64,000 nt of DNA from Pseudoduganella umbonata (GTDB lineage: Bacteria > Pseudomonadota > Gammaproteobacteria > Burkholderiales > Burkholderiaceae_D), in the NCBI RefSeq assembly GCF_014192225.1, contig NZ_JACHXS010000006.1, positions 1 to 64,000 on the forward strand. Direction: 5' to 3'. Under the pieces are notes generated by a model, which was not told the DNA's origin, made no database searches, and saw only the letters and a program-made list of their open reading frames with translations. Numbering within the stretch: the stretch's first letter is position 1; the number at the start of each line of letters is the position of its first letter. Shown one piece after another: positions 1-10,332 of this stretch. Position numbers and translations under genes: made by a program.

Positions 1-270
1 CATGATGACGCCTCCCTCGATATCGTGGCTTGTTGACACTTCCACTTTGGCACATCGATGCCGTTTCGGAGGGGGCGTCCATCCCATTGCCTTTTCATTG
101 GGGCGCTGCTTTGATGTTCCCACTTCGGCGTCCCCACTCGCCGGTCCTCCGGGTGCCTTGCGAAACGCTATCGTTGCTGGCGTTCCAAACCCACCCTGGT
201 CGGTGCCTGGCCTTGTGCGCGATCAAATCCCTTCCTGGCAAACCTTCTTAAATTAGCCATTCGAACTGTT
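1..270. other. Left-edge region; possible start of a minus-strand gene, IS21-like end not excluded
   Basis: No convincing plus-strand gene is visible. On the minus strand a GGGAGG Shine-Dalgarno (complement of 11-16) lies seven bases before an ATG at complement 3-1, so a gene probably starts here and runs off the window. The stretch upstream of it has recurring short motifs (CACTTTGG, CACTTCGG, CATTGGGG) that remind me of the terminal-repeat zones of IS21-type elements. That resemblance is from memory and is weak. Confidence 0.35.
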
Positions 271-271
271 G

Positions 272-2163
272 ATGGTGGGCAATATGCGGATGCCAGTGGA
301 GAACGACACGTTACTGTCCGGCTTGCCGGCCGACGGAGAAGCCGCGCTCATCGTGGGACGCGAGGAGGGCGTGTGGATGCGCGCCGACGGGGCGCCGCAG
401 CGTTTGCGGGCCGCCATCGGCAGCCTGTTCCTGTCCGGTTCCTTCCTGGCGGGGCTCGACTATGCGGTGTTCCTGCGCATGGTGTACGGCGGCTGCTCCG
501 TGGAGCCCGGACTACCGGCCGCGATGCCGGGAACTGCGCTGGTGCGGGTAGCCGACGCCATCGTCCCCTTCCAGCCGGGTCGCCGCGGGCTCTACAAATC
601 CGTCAAGATCGTCACCGGCGCGGCGGACTATTTTTTCGAGCCGGTGTTCCTTGAAACCGGTGCAGGCGAACCGCAGGCGGCCACGCTGGACTTCGATGAG
701 TTCGTGGCCGACCTGTGGGTAAAAGGCGTGCGTTTCGGCATCGATGCGGCCGCCGTGCGGGAAGCAATCGCCGCCGCCAGACCAGGCGCCGCGTGGTGGC
801 GCGCCGCCTCGACCCGGTGCGGGGACGGGATGCCGCGATCGTCGAAGTGTCGGAAGACCTGCACCGCTCCAACGCACCGCGCGAGCTGGGTAACGGTCGT
901 TTCGACCTGCACACTTTCGAGAACCGCTTTCCGCAGGTGAAGGCGGGGGTGCGCCTGCTGCGCAAGGAACCGCGCACCATGGGAACACCCGGCTTCACGC
1001 TGTGCGGCATGCCGGTCGAAGCGGAGGCCGGCAGCGACATCGCGCTGGCGGGCGTAGCTGGCGAAGGCACCATGGTCGAACAAGTCGATGATCACGACTA
1101 CCTGGTGGCCGCCGTCGAAGGCTTCGTCAATGTCGACAGGAAGAGTGGCCGCGTGTCGATCGGACCGAAGATCATCGGCCGCGACGGCGTCAGTGCGCGT
1201 ACCACCGGCAACCTGGAACTGCATGGCGAATACGAGGAATTCGGCGATGTGCAGGAAAACCGGGTCGTCGCAGGGGGCGGCATGACGATCCACGGCGACG
1301 TGTTCGGCCGCATTGCATCGCGTGGCGGCACGGTGCACCTGAAGCGCAACCTGATGGGCGGGACTGTCGTCAATGCCGCTGGCGCGATCCGTGTCGGCGG
1401 CGTGGCGTCCAACGCGGTGCTGCAGGCAAAAGGCGGCGAGGTGAGGGTGCGCAAGGCGCAGAACTGCGTGATCAGCGCTGCCAGGGTAATGATCGGCGAA
1501 GCGTCCAACTGCGAGATCCTGGCCGACGAGGTGGAGATCGGTATTGCCAGCGGGTGCGCGATCGCCGGGCGCAATATCGTGCTTGGGGGGGCGGGCCCCC
1601 GCAAGGGCACCGAAATGCTGCTGTTCGCGCTGCTGCCCGATACGCGCCGTCATGACGAAGCCATCGCCGATCTCGCGGCACGCGCGGGCAAGGCCGAAGC
1701 CGAGGCAAGCGCCTGCGGCAGTGCCTCGCAGGCGATTGCCAGCCGCGACGATGTGCGCAGCTACCTGGCGCTATCGGCCCATGTGCGCGCGAAGCAGGTC
1801 ACGCTGACGGGCACCCAGCAGGTGCTTTACAACAGGATGGCCAAAAAAGTCGGGCCGGCACTGACCGAGCTGGCCAGGCTGTCGCTCGCCGGCAACGCGG
1901 CGCGCGTGCAGCACGCCCGCCTGCAGGCGCAACTGGCCACGGCGCGCCAGTGCCGCAGCGAGATCGCGATCGCCGCGACGTGCAGGGTCAAGCGGGTGGA
2001 TGGCGATACGGTCCTGCGCACCATGCTGTACCACCCCGACGCCGGGCCGCCATACGGGCTGGCACCAAAGGAAATCAAGGGGCACCTGCGGGCCGGTTCA
2101 TGGAGCCACGTGCCGGTGCTGCATGCGGCCGACGGCGTGCTCGACTGGTCATCGGCGCAATAG
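272..2163 (+). pseudogene. FapA-family (DUF342) protein, frameshifted
   Basis: The N-terminal part, read from the ATG at 272 (preceded by an in-frame TTG), gives a FapA N-domain-like sequence up to about base 780. The homologous reading then continues one frame earlier (RRVVARRLDP..., SEDLHR) to the stop at 2163, as expected from loss of one base near 775-785. The downstream part has the DUF342 right-handed beta-helix pattern: repeated short VxxGGxxxVxxx turns around GDVFGRIASRGGTV, then a helical tail. Family members are large cytoplasmic proteins linked to flagellar or surface-polymer assembly. Codon use stays normal on both sides, so the lesion is recent, a sequencing error, or a recoding site. 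The adjacent gene is CheW-like. Confidence 0.75.
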
Positions 2164-2306
2164 AGCGTCATAAGCCAAAGAAAAATACGCATGGAGTGTC
2201 GGAATAATCCCAGCAGGAAACATTGAGCGTTCTCAACACCCTGACGCGAGCCGTCCTTAGCATGGGAAATGCCTAAATTTACCGCAAGACGGAAGAAAGG
2301 AATCTC

Positions 2307-2849
2307 ATGCAAACCAATCACACGCCGGCAATAATGGACGCGTCCGAACCGCTGCAGGCACGGAGTCCCGGCCCGCAGGGCGACACCGAGGTACGGCAGT
2401 ACCTCACCTTCCGTCTCGGCGGACTGGAATATGCGCTGGATTACCGGAACGTGCAGGAACTGCGGCCGCTGCAGGCGCTCGAACGCTTTGCCGCGGACGG
2501 GCAAATCATCAGCAGCGTGGCCGTTTCACGCGGCATCATCATGCCCATCGTCGACATGCGCATCGCATTCGGTCCCCGGCCGCCGGCGCACGATCCGCGC
2601 ACCGACGTGATCATCCTGAAGCTTTCTTCCTGCGTGATGGGCATGGTGACCGACGGCGTGACGGACCTCGTCATGCTGGCCGGCCGCGACATCAGGCCGA
2701 TCCCGAACCTGGCAGCGGAAGTCGCCCCGAATGTCGATTACCTGCTGGGGCTGGCCGAAACGGGCCAGCGCCGGCTGATCGTGGTCGACATCGACAAGCT
2801 GATGGCCATCCGGCGCGTGACGCGCGACAGGCTCGGCGCCGCGGCATGA
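2307..2849 (+). CDS. CheW-like chemotaxis coupling protein
   Basis: This 180-residue protein is a single CheW domain. The core begins around residue 32 (YLTFRLGGLEYALDYRNVQE) and carries the typical GIIMPIVDMR beta-strand segment and a VTDGVTDLV segment. CheW proteins bridge chemoreceptors to CheA at the membrane. The start is supported by GAAAGGAA seven bases upstream of the ATG. The gene follows the frameshifted FapA gene by 143 bases and is closed by a strong terminator. It is distinct from the cheW that follows cheA at the right end of the window, so it is an auxiliary coupling protein. Its partner receptor is not visible here. Confidence 0.88.
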   Translation: MQTNHTPAIMDASEPLQARSPGPQGDTEVRQYLTFRLGGLEYALDYRNVQELRPLQALERFAADGQIISSVAVSRGIIMPIVDMRIAFGPRPPAHDPRTDVIILKLSSCVMGMVTDGVTDLVMLAGRDIRPIPNLAAEVAPNVDYLLGLAETGQRRLIVVDIDKLMAIRRVTRDRLGAAA

Positions 2850-2857
2850 TGGGTTCA

Positions 2858-2897
2858 AGAAAAGAAAGCGCCGCCCGAGGGCGGCGCTTTCTTTTCT
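2858..2897. terminator. Bidirectional rho-independent terminator
   Basis: Perfect inverted repeat with 19-bp arms (2858-2876 and 2879-2897) and a two-base centre. The GC core GCGCCGCCC is flanked by A-rich and T-rich sides, so it can terminate the plus-strand cheW-like gene and the minus-strand ABC-F gene that converge on it. Confidence 0.93.
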
Positions 2898-2932
2898 ATG
2901 ACTTGCGGCCTTAGTGCGGCCGCTTTCCCCGC

Positions 2933-4933
2933 TCAGACGGCCAGCGCCTCGAGCTGCTCCTGCAGGCCCAGCCACTCTTCTTCCAGCTGTGCCAGGTCCT
3001 TCGTGTAGAAGGCCTGGTCCGCCAGCAGCGTTTTCAGCTTCGCCTTGTTGGCTGCCTCATAGATCGCCGGCTCCTGCAGCTGCGCATCGACATCGGCCTT
3101 CTGCGCGTTGCGCTTGGCGATCTGCTCTTCCAGCCGCTTGATCTTGTTCTCGATCGGCTTGCGCTGGGCCGCGAGGCGCTGGCGCTGCTCGGCTTCCACC
3201 CGTTTCTGTTCGCGCTTGTCCACGGTCGGCGCAGCTGTCGGTGGTGCCACCGGCGAGGTGGACGGATACGCCGTCTTGTGCTCCTTGCCGGCCGCGGGCA
3301 GCACGTCGGTGCCCTTGCCCAGCTTGGTCTTGAACAGCCAGTCCTTGTAGTCGTCCAGGTCGCCGTCGAACGGCTGCAGCTTGCCATTGGCGACGATGAT
3401 GAACTCGTCGGTCGTGGCGCGCAGCAGGTGGCGGTCGTGGGATACCACCACCAGCGTGCCCTCGAACTGCGCCAGCGCTTCGGTCAGCGCCTCGCGCGTT
3501 TCCAGGTCCAGGTGGTTGGTCGGTTCATCGAGCAGCAGCAGGTTCGGACGCTGCCACACGATCAATGCCAGCGCCAGGCGTGCCTTTTCGCCGCCGGAAA
3601 ACGGCGCGATCGAGCTGGTCACCATCGTGCCCGGGAAGTTGAAGCCGCCCAGGAAGTTGCGCAGCTCCTGCTCGCGCACCGTCGGCGCGATCTTCTGCAG
3701 GTGCCACAGCGGCGATTCGTCGTGGCGCAGCATCTCGACCTGGTGCTGGGCGAAGTAGCCGATGATCAGGCCCTTGCCGATCGTTGCCGTGCCGGCCAGC
3801 GGATCGAGATCGCCGGCAACAGTCTTGATCAGCGTGGATTTGCCGGCCCCATTCACGCCCAGCAGGCCGATGCGCTGACCCGTCTGCAGGCTGAAGTTGA
3901 TGCCGTTGACGATCTTCTTTTCCTTGACCTCGAACGTCTCCGGATCTTCGCTGCGGTAGCCGGCATCGACGTCTTCCATCACCAGCAGCGGATTCGGCGC
4001 CGACAGCGGCTCGCGGAATTCGAACGAGAACTCGGCGGCGGCGCGCAGCGGCGCCAGCTCTTCCATCTTGGCCAGCGCCTTCATGCGGCTCTGCGCCTGC
4101 TTGGCTTTCGACGCCTTGGCCTTGAAGCGGTCGATGAACGATTCCAGGTGCGCCTTCTTGCGCGCCTGCTTTTCGGCGGCGCCGGCCATCAGGATCATCT
4201 GCGCGGCGCGCTGGCGCTCGAAGCTCGAGTAGTTGCCGGAGTAGCGCTTCAGCTTGCGGTCGTCGATGTGCACGACCACATTCACGATTTCGTCGAGGAA
4301 ATCGCGGTCGTGCGAAATGATGATCAGCGTGCCGGCATAGCGCTTCAGCCAGTCCTCGAGCCAGATGATCGCATCCAGGTCCAGGTGGTTGGTCGGTTCG
4401 TCGAGCAGCAGCAGGTCGGAAGGGCACATCAGCGCCTGCGCCAGGTTCAGGCGCATGCGCCAGCCACCGGAGAAGCTGGCCACCGGCTGCTGCATCTGGT
4501 CCAGCGTGAAGCCCAGGCCCAGCAGCAGCTGTTCGCCACGCGATTGCACCGTGTAGGCGTCCGCATCGGCCAGCGCCACGTGGGCATTGCCCAGCGCGAG
4601 ACCCTGTTCCGCGGAGTCGGGCAGCGCTTCCAGCCGCTCCAGTTCCGCCTGCAGCTTGCGCAGGTTGACGTCGCCATCGATCGCGTAATCGAGCGCGTTG
4701 CGCTGCAGCGGCGGGGTTTCCTGCGCCACGTAGGCCATGCGCCACTTGGCGGGGAAATCGATGTTGCCCTGGTCCGGATGCAGCTCGTTGCGCAGCATCG
4801 CGAACAGGCTGGACTTGCCGGCGCCGTTGGCGCCGATCAGGCCGATCTTGTCGCCGGGGTTCAGCGTCAGGTCGACGTTTTCCAGCAGCGGCTTCACGCC
4901 CCGCATCAGGCTTACTTGTTCGAGACGAATCAT
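2933..4933 (-). CDS. ABC-F family ATPase, YheS-like
   Basis: This 666-residue protein has two ABC ATPase domains in one chain and no membrane segment, as in ABC-F translation factors. Domain 1 has Walker A GANGAGKS (residues 34-41), signature FSGGW and Walker B LLLLDEPTNHLD. Domain 2 repeats GVNGAGKST, FSGGEKARLALAL and LLLLDEPTNHLD. The linker between them is charged and helical. The last ~90 residues (KREQKRVEAEQRQR..., ending LQEQLEAL) form a probable coiled coil. Length and layout fit YheS better than EttA (shorter) or Uup, but a ribosome-associated role is inference. It is the last gene of the minus-strand dapE-prmB-yheS series. Confidence 0.93.
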   Translation of the reverse strand: MIRLEQVSLMRGVKPLLENVDLTLNPGDKIGLIGANGAGKSSLFAMLRNELHPDQGNIDFPAKWRMAYVAQETPPLQRNALDYAIDGDVNLRKLQAELERLEALPDSAEQGLALGNAHVALADADAYTVQSRGEQLLLGLGFTLDQMQQPVASFSGGWRMRLNLAQALMCPSDLLLLDEPTNHLDLDAIIWLEDWLKRYAGTLIIISHDRDFLDEIVNVVVHIDDRKLKRYSGNYSSFERQRAAQMILMAGAAEKQARKKAHLESFIDRFKAKASKAKQAQSRMKALAKMEELAPLRAAAEFSFEFREPLSAPNPLLVMEDVDAGYRSEDPETFEVKEKKIVNGINFSLQTGQRIGLLGVNGAGKSTLIKTVAGDLDPLAGTATIGKGLIIGYFAQHQVEMLRHDESPLWHLQKIAPTVREQELRNFLGGFNFPGTMVTSSIAPFSGGEKARLALALIVWQRPNLLLLDEPTNHLDLETREALTEALAQFEGTLVVVSHDRHLLRATTDEFIIVANGKLQPFDGDLDDYKDWLFKTKLGKGTDVLPAAGKEHKTAYPSTSPVAPPTAAPTVDKREQKRVEAEQRQRLAAQRKPIENKIKRLEEQIAKRNAQKADVDAQLQEPAIYEAANKAKLKTLLADQAFYTKDLAQLEEEWLGLQEQLEALAV

Positions 4934-5036
4934 TCTTGGTTCTTCAAAGCTTCAATTGGTCGGTGGTCGGGAAGACCCCGGTGTCCGGCCTGCCGCCAAA
5001 TGGGCAGGGCGGATCGTTCGCATGTACGGAAGCCGG

Positions 5037-5921
5037 TTAAAGCTTCAGCTGGTCGGCGGTGAGCAGGAAGACCATGTCATCGCCCTGGCTGGTGGTCAGC
5101 CACGTCAGGCCCATGTCGCCGAAGGCCGCTTCCGCGAATGCCTTCTCGTTGCCGATCTCGACGATCAGCAGGCCATCGTCCGTCAGGCGCTCGGCCGCGC
5201 CGGCCACGATCCGGCGCACCAGGTCCATGCCGTCGACGCCGCCGTCCAGCGCGATCTGCGGTTCGTGGCGGTATTCCTGCGGCAGCCGCGACATCGAGCC
5301 AGAATTCACGTACGGCGGGTTGGTGACGATCAGGTCGTATTTTTTCAGCGGCACGTTCGCGTACAGGTCCGACTGGATCAGGTTCACGCGGTCTTCCAGC
5401 TTGTACGTCTCGACATTGCGGCGCGCCACTTCCAGCGCATCCGGCGAAATATCGACGGCATCGACCTGCGCGTCGGGGAATGCGTCGGCCATCATGATCG
5501 CCAGGCAGCCGGATCCGGTGCACAGTTCCAGCACGTTGGCGATGCCTTCCGGGTTGTTCACCCATGGCGCGAAGTAGTCGGGAATCAGTTCGGCGATGTA
5601 GGAGCGCGGCACGATGGTGCGCTCGTCCACGTAGAACTGGTAGGTGCCAAGCCATGCCTCGTTGGTGATGTAGGCGGCCGGCACGCGCTCGGTGGCGCGG
5701 CGCTCGATCACGTCCAGGACGCGCTGGATTTCTTCCGGCAGCAGGCGCGCATCCAGGAACGGATCGAGCCTGTCGAGCGGCAGCTTCAGCGTGTGCAGGA
5801 TCAGGTAGGCCGCCTCGTCGAAGGCCTCGGCGCTGCCGTGGCCGAAGAACAGTTTTTCCGTGTTGAAGCGGGTGGTCGCATAGCGCAGCAGGTCGCGGGG
5901 CGTGGCAAAAATGGTGGTCAT
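5037..5921 (-). CDS. prmB: 50S ribosomal protein L3 N5-glutamine methyltransferase
   Basis: A 294-residue class I SAM-dependent methyltransferase. Motif I is ELCTGSG (132-138), the acidic loop is DAVDISP, and the catalytic NPPY tetrad is at 201-204 followed by VNSGSM, as in PrmB rather than the release-factor enzyme PrmC. The N-terminal helical recognition domain (about 1-110) is present. The enzyme methylates a glutamine of ribosomal protein L3. The gene starts 33 bases after the dapE stop, and the ABC-F gene follows about 100 bases later on the same strand, so the three are probably co-transcribed. Confidence 0.93.
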   Translation of the reverse strand: MTTIFATPRDLLRYATTRFNTEKLFFGHGSAEAFDEAAYLILHTLKLPLDRLDPFLDARLLPEEIQRVLDVIERRATERVPAAYITNEAWLGTYQFYVDERTIVPRSYIAELIPDYFAPWVNNPEGIANVLELCTGSGCLAIMMADAFPDAQVDAVDISPDALEVARRNVETYKLEDRVNLIQSDLYANVPLKKYDLIVTNPPYVNSGSMSRLPQEYRHEPQIALDGGVDGMDLVRRIVAGAAERLTDDGLLIVEIGNEKAFAEAAFGDMGLTWLTTSQGDDMVFLLTADQLKL

Positions 5922-5954
5922 GATGTTCCTCTGGTTACGCGGGAGCTTGGGCGA

Positions 5955-7444
<1,490 letters not shown>

Positions 7445-7491
7445 GGATATTCGGATGGGCGCACGGCGGTGGATGCCGGCTAAAGTGCGCC

Positions 7492-7497
7492 ATTATA
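7492..7497 (-). promoter_or_regulatory. Candidate -10 element for yffB-dapE
   Basis: TATAAT on the minus strand about 50 bases before the yffB start codon. No good -35 hexamer lies at the usual distance, so the promoter call rests on the -10 alone. Confidence 0.4.
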
Positions 7498-7711
7498 GCC
7501 GTTCAGGCATCGTCCGCTCCTCATCCGGTCACCACGGTTCCCGCCCGCCCGGTGCCCGGCAACGCACGCGCACCGCGCTGCCGGCTTACGCCTTGCAAGT
7601 TATTGTCATAAGTGCATTATTCGTAAAGACTGTCTACAATGTGCCGCGAACCGGCGCCGGAGTGCTGTGATCGCGCTTGGTCGAACCGATCAACGCTATC
7701 AGGGAATAACG

Positions 7712-8755
7712 ATGAAGATGAAAATGCTCGCGATGCTGCTCGCCACAGTGCCTTTGCTTGGAACCGCCGCCGCCCCCGCCTACCGGATCGACATCCTTGA
7801 CCGGGAAGGCGTCAATGGTTCCGGTGCCCTCAATAATGCCGGCCAGGCGCTGATCGTCCGCGCCCCGTCCAATGACGATTTTCGCACCTACCTGACGACG
7901 ACGAGCTCCAGTGTCGATCTCGGCACGCTGGGCGGAACCATGACAAGCAGCAGCGCGATCAACAACGCCGGGGTGGTCGCCGGTACCTCCACGCTGGCCG
8001 GCAACACGGCAAGGCATGCCTTCGTGTACGCCAACGGTTCCATGCTCGATCTCGGCACGTTCGGCGGTACCGACAGCAGGGCCGTGGCCATCAACGATGC
8101 CGGCACGGTGGTCGGCAACGCTGAAAACGCCAGCGGCGACACCCGTGGCTTCGTGTACACGGCGCAGGGCGGCATGCGCGATATCGGCACGCTGGGCGGT
8201 GCGCAGACCATGGTCTCCGACGTCAGCGAAAGCGGCGAAGTGCTGGGCTATTCCCAGACGGCTTCCGGCGAATGGCACAACTACCTGTACAAGGACGGCG
8301 CCATGACGGACATCGACAGCTGGAGAGGCGAGCTGAACGGTTTCGGTCCGAACGGCGAGATCTTCGGCTCGGTAGTTGGATGGCGGGATCTGCCTGAACT
8401 CGTGATCTACCGGTCCGACTGGCAGCCCGGGGTCGCCACCGCGTCCGCCATGGCCGATGGCTACATGGTCGGCTGGGACTGGAACGGCACGATCACGTAC
8501 CTGAGCTCGAGAGACGGTACCTGGTCCCTGAACGAATTGGCGGGCGACGGCTGGTCATTCCATCACGCCGAGGGCGTCAACGACCTCGGCCAGGTGCTGG
8601 CCTGGGGGTGCTACTACGGCGATGACGAATTTTGCGCCAACGTATTGCTGAGCCCAGTCCCGGAACCGGCCACGTACGGCATGCTGGGCCTGGGACTCGG
8701 CGTGGTCGCGCTGGCGCGCCGCCGCAGGGCCGCGGCTATCAGCCGTTCAGCGTAA
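7712..8755 (+). CDS. PEP-CTERM protein with HAF repeats (copy A)
   Basis: This 347-residue secreted protein has a signal peptide (MKMKMLAMLLATVPLLGTAAA), then tandem HAF-type repeats (DLGTLGG..., AFVYANGSMLDLGTFGG, GFVYTAQGGMRDIGTLGG) separated by N-N-AG-VVG/AG turns. The C-terminal sorting signal is VPEPATYGMLGLGLG plus VVALARRRR. PEP-CTERM proteins are processed by exosortase and usually released into exopolysaccharide or biofilm matrix. The ATG at 7712 is preferred because AGGGA lies seven bases upstream and the signal peptide begins there. It is a paralogue of the next gene, and its 3' end overlaps the end of a pilU remnant on the other strand. Confidence 0.92.
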   Translation: MKMKMLAMLLATVPLLGTAAAPAYRIDILDREGVNGSGALNNAGQALIVRAPSNDDFRTYLTTTSSSVDLGTLGGTMTSSSAINNAGVVAGTSTLAGNTARHAFVYANGSMLDLGTFGGTDSRAVAINDAGTVVGNAENASGDTRGFVYTAQGGMRDIGTLGGAQTMVSDVSESGEVLGYSQTASGEWHNYLYKDGAMTDIDSWRGELNGFGPNGEIFGSVVGWRDLPELVIYRSDWQPGVATASAMADGYMVGWDWNGTITYLSSRDGTWSLNELAGDGWSFHHAEGVNDLGQVLAWGCYYGDDEFCANVLLSPVPEPATYGMLGLGLGVVALARRRRAAAISRSA

Positions 8756-9012
8756 ATTCGGTAAACGACGTTTCGGGCGGAGCCGCCTTGCGTTCCGCCC
8801 CGGCATCGGCCTGCGGCTGTCCGGCCCGTTGTTCAGCAGCCACAGCAGGTTGGTCGCCGAATCGGCATTGGCCAGCGCTTCTTCCTGCGTGATGCGGCCT
8901 TCCTGCACCAGTTTATACAACGCCTGCTCGAACGATTGCGAGCCGGGCGACAGGCTGCGGTCCAGCGCTTCCTTGATGTGCCGGTTTTCGCTTTTCGATC
9001 AGGTCCGACGGA
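8739..9012 (-). pseudogene. Duplicated 3' fragment of pilU
   Basis: About 270 bases match the 3' end of the intact pilU gene at 10316 onward with a constant offset near 1578 at the core. Bases 8815-8956 are identical to 10393-10534. Small insertions and substitutions destroy the frame outside that core, and homology ends near 9012 (GATCAGGTCCGAC). The ancestral stop codon is still present at 8739-8741, inside the end of the PEP-CTERM copy A gene, exactly as for the intact pair. No start or ATPase motifs remain, so this is debris of a segmental duplication. Confidence 0.93.
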
Positions 9013-9246
9013 TGGCGCTCGCCAGTCGAGCCTGGCATCGACGCCACCGTCATGCATGCAACTTGCTGTTCGATAGTTATTGCATTATTTGCATCTTCGC
9101 CGCGCAAGTCCGATATGATCGTCGGGCGACCCGCGCTGCTATTTCAAGTCACATTCGAGCCGCTCGGTCGCCCCCCGGCAGCAGGTCCGGATCTCACGGG
9201 TGCAATGCTGCCAGCGTCCTTCCACATCGACCTGGAGATCTCACAC

Positions 9247-10332
9247 ATGAAGCGCCTTGTTTTATCGCTTGCCCTTGCCGCCTTCCCGCTGTCCGTCCTT
9301 GCCGACATTCCTCGATACAATTATCAGCTCCTTGGGAGCTTTTACGCCGCCGGTGATCTGAATAACAATGGCGTGGCACTGGTACAGGCCAATGCCGGCG
9401 CTAACGAACCCGACGACGGCAGGGTGGCGTTGATGGTGGGCGCCGGGCAGACGATCAATCTCGGTTCGCTCGGCGGCAGGTATGCCTATGCGAGGGAATT
9501 GAACGACTCGAACATGGCGGTGGGCCAGTCGGCGCTGGCAGGGAATGCGTCCGCCCACGCCTTCGTTTATGCGAACGGAGCAATGCGGGATCTCGGCACA
9601 CTCGGTGGTACGAACAGTGACGCCGTTGGCATCAACAGTTCGGGCATGGTGGCGGGCACTTCCGATATCGCCGGTGGCGGGACCCGTGCATTTTTCTACA
9701 CCGAGGACGGCGGCATGCGCGATATCGGCACGCTCGGCGGTGCCAGCAGCGAAGCGTACGATGTCAGCGAGACCGGTGAAATCCTGGGCCGCGCGCAGAC
9801 CGCGTCCGGCGCATGGCACACCTTCCTGTACAAGGACGGCGTGATGACCGATATCCAGTCCACGCTCGGCCATGACGAAATAGTCTATGGATTCGGGCCG
9901 AACGGGGAGATTTTCGGAAGGTCCACGTATGAACTGGACGACATACCTTACCACGGTGCTGTACTGCAGCGGGCGCATTGGCCGTCCGACAACTATCCGG
10001 GAGGGATCGACGATATGGCCAACGGCTACATGATTGGTACCTACGGTGGCGTAAGGGCCCCCGCGATACTGGCGACCCATGATGGAACCTATGACGTCGA
10101 CGACCTGGTGCCCGGCGACTGGTGGTACTTCTATGCCTCGGGAGTCAATGACCATGGCCAGATTCTCGCCTATGGCGGCGGTACCGATGAGTATGGGAAT
10201 GGTGCCGGTGGTGTCATGCTGCTGAGCCCCGTGCCGGAACCGGCCGCGTACGGCATGCTGGGCCTGGGTCTCGGCATCGTCGCGCTGGCGCGCCGCCGCA
10301 AGGCCGCGGCCGCCATCAGCCGTTCAGCGTAA
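9247..10332 (+). CDS. PEP-CTERM protein with HAF repeats (copy B)
   Basis: A 361-residue paralogue of the gene at 7712. It has a signal peptide (MKRLVLSLALAAFPLSVLA), the same succession of HAF repeats (AFVYANGAMRDLGTLGG, AFFYTEDGGMRDIGTLGG) and nearly the same sorting tail (VPEPAAYGMLGLGLG, then ARRRKAAAA). The N-terminal third and the region around residues 230-310 have diverged from copy A, while repeats and tail are close. GGAG upstream of the ATG at 9247 supports this start over longer readings. The last 17 bases overlap the end of pilU on the opposite strand. Confidence 0.92.
   Translation: MKRLVLSLALAAFPLSVLADIPRYNYQLLGSFYAAGDLNNNGVALVQANAGANEPDDGRVALMVGAGQTINLGSLGGRYAYARELNDSNMAVGQSALAGNASAHAFVYANGAMRDLGTLGGTNSDAVGINSSGMVAGTSDIAGGGTRAFFYTEDGGMRDIGTLGGASSEAYDVSETGEILGRAQTASGAWHTFLYKDGVMTDIQSTLGHDEIVYGFGPNGEIFGRSTYELDDIPYHGAVLQRAHWPSDNYPGGIDDMANGYMIGTYGGVRAPAILATHDGTYDVDDLVPGDWWYFYASGVNDHGQILAYGGGTDEYGNGAGGVMLLSPVPEPAAYGMLGLGLGIVALARRRKAAAAISRSA

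Noticed and set aside
7471-7500. TAAAGTGC...GCCGTT near yffB as a sigma-28 promoter
   Set aside because: The spacer is nine bases instead of 11 and no motility gene follows.
8833-9057. A 74-codon minus-strand frame over the pilU scar
   Set aside because: It is in a different frame from pilU and is only the shifted reading of the remnant.
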